Assembly: GCA_009617715.1 (NCBI GenBank)
Contig: VTFK01000454.1
Location: forward strand, 62,001-126,000
DNA: 64,000 nucleotides
DNA from: Plectrocnemia conspersa
Lineage: Eukaryota; Arthropoda; Insecta; Trichoptera; Polycentropodidae
Direction of reading: 5' to 3'
Part shown: piece after piece, positions 62,161 to 64,000 of the stretch
Numbering within the stretch: position 1 is the stretch's first letter
Layout of the letters: the number at the start of each line of letters is the position of its first letter
The notes under the pieces: model-generated
What the model was told of the DNA's origin: nothing
What the model saw: the letters and a program-made list of their open reading frames with translations, nothing else
The model's database searches: none
Translations under genes and position numbers: made by a program

Positions 62161-64000
62161 AGATGTACTTCATTTGATTATCACTTATTGAAAAAAATCG
62201 TGAATCAAATCGTAGCTTTCTTTCCATATTTTGCGTCCATACTTTTTATAGCTTCTTATCATATCAATATGTCAGTTATGTTGTGATCTTTTTTTAGTAA
62301 GACCGGTGATTGAGAAGTAACTGAAATTTTATTTTATTTTTAAGCTAAAAGTTAAACTTTTACACTAAAAAATACAGAAAATAAAAATAATCATATTTAC
62401 GTAAAAATATAGAAATAAAATATTATATACATTGTCAATCAACATGAAAAAAAAAGCCTTGGATATAGAGATCATATCTGATATGTATCTTAAAATAAAC
62501 TAATACTTATTTAAGCTTTAGTGTATCAGGAAAAGGATTATTATTCTTTAATATTCAAGCATCGGAGCTTTCGTAAGGATCATATAGGATTTTTTGATTA
62601 GTAGAAATGTGTTTATATTTTATGTATTTGATCGTATCAGTCTCCTTTTCATGTTTATATTAAAAACATATTTATATTACATATGAAAAATAAATGAAGT
62701 TGTGTTTATACATTATATTGTATGCCAAATCCTTTGCGTATTCACATGCCAATGTGTATTTGTTGTGCGAAAATGTATTTAATAATCGCGGTATAAAAGC
62801 ACAGGAATCTAATTTCGAACGTGTGCTTTGAAAGCTCCACATAGTTTGCGTGTTTCATCAGTCGGGATTATAATGAAACATGCCAAAGGTATTTGATGCA
62901 AGACGTGTTGGATATTTTAACAAGCCCATGATGTATACGTAACATTTTGTATTCAGCATAAGACAAAAGTTACATACATGATGCATATTATTGTACAGCA
63001 ATAATTTATCGAAGTTTGTCTGGTAAAATAGGGGAATCGAAATTCAGAACACAAACTTTGTTTTTGTTTATTTCGTCCATTTCTCGAATACAGATTTATT
63101 TTATGACTTTGGAGCGCTTCACCTGTCCTGATCGTTCATTTCTAGTTTATCTGCGGCTTGGCAAGATGTCGCAGCGAATTATCTTCCAAAGACTAACCAA
63201 GTGCTAAGTTTATAAAAAAAAACAGACCTACTTGCAGTTAATGCATATATTGCTTAATATATAAAATATCGCGTATTTAATATAAAGCTTAATCACTTGA
63301 TATATTTTAATATTAAATCAATATTATATTTTTTTAACAAATAAATGTCTTAAGTGATATATGTAATAAAACTGTAAAGACCAAATCGAAAGAAAATATT
63401 CTACGTAAATCCTGTTCCTCATGAAGACGTATTATCTTATCTTAAAATAATGTGTCTTATATGTGCTTTTAAAGTATGTGACACTAATATTCTAAGATCT
63501 AAGGTATACAAATATATTGACCTTTTATATATTTTTATTTATGTTTACAAGAACCTGTTCCTATTGAGTGACAATTGGCATGTAACATATTTTTTTTAAA
63601 TTGATATTCAAGTCACACTATTTCTTCATGACGTCTGTTAAAGTATTATATAACTGGTTACTATTTTTTGCTAGTAAAAATATTAATTACATCAGTATTA
63701 TCTAGTTGGACCGATTTTTTTCCACTAAAAATCATGTTTATCATTAAAATATATCTGCATTTTACGTTTATATTTTAAATACATGGTAAGTGTGGTCCTA
63801 TTAGTCTTTCGTTATATTATATAATATTTTATTGCATAAATTATTTAAAATATTTGTTTCTAGCTTGCGGTGGCCTGAAGTGGCTACCAAATATCGGAAT
63901 CATAAGTTTCTCTGCTGGAGAGTTTCATCCATAAAGGTTATTCTAAAGATCATTTTAAACAAACAAAAACAACTATATTTTAAAAATAATCGAAAAGAGA
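62161..64000. other. AT-rich DNA to the window end, no gene recognised
   Basis: A 63-codon plus-strand frame at 63016-63207 lacks splice context or recognisable motifs. No repeats shared with the rest of the window were noticed. Confidence 0.4.

Overview
The window is AT-rich, intron-bearing animal DNA, almost certainly from an insect. The evidence is GT-AG introns, a membrane UDP-glycosyltransferase (UGT) pair of insect type, an insect-type secreted lipocalin, a TATA plus TCAGT core promoter, and a dense load of mariner, hAT, pogo, PIF-like, piggyBac-like, LINE and SINE remnants. Lepidoptera is plausible but the order is not proven. Host genes occupy little of the window; most bases are intergenic DNA and decayed transposons.

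Region by region. 1-9.1 kb: no host gene recognised; a degenerate LINE lies at 5.6-7.5 kb on the minus strand and a second reverse-transcriptase scrap at 2.1 kb. 9.1-13.3 kb: a three-exon lipocalin gene (minus strand), with its last exon and 3' flank duplicated nearby and further copies of its flanking block. 13.3-19 kb: mostly featureless AT-rich DNA. 19.7-22.8 kb: a 1.35-kb fold-back (palindromic) repeat holding a PIF-like inverted repeat and a hAT fragment; it ends about 12 bases before the TATA box of a small two-exon gene for a Thr-rich secreted protein. 22.9-23.9 kb: two terminal-inverted-repeat elements, one with a clear 8-bp target duplication.

24-48.5 kb is the centrepiece: two eight-exon UGT genes on the minus strand in tandem, each with collinear upstream DNA, forming two copies of an 11-13 kb segmental duplication. 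Copy B (37574-40857) is intact at 517 aa. Copy A (24157-27469) has all eight exons and splice sites, but exon 3 carries two homopolymer insertions that break the frame. The copies have since been invaded separately: copy A by pogo-like and mariner elements and long (TA)n tracts, copy B by a hAT element that itself received a PIF-like MITE.

48.5-64 kb holds no recognised host gene. It contains a second PIF-like MITE split by a 5'-truncated LINE, another LINE, a hAT transposase scrap, two copies of a TA-flanked MITE each carrying a tiny piggyBac-like MITE, and hairpin elements, including a recent 460-bp tandem duplication.

The UGTs would add sugars to lipophilic compounds in the ER membrane and the lipocalin would bind small lipophilic ligands outside the cell; nothing shows that they act together. 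I found no convincing wholly new system. The most interesting observations are the UGT duplication with its differential decay, the 3' stem-loop shared between LINE and SINE-like copies, and the fold-back repeat abutting a promoter.
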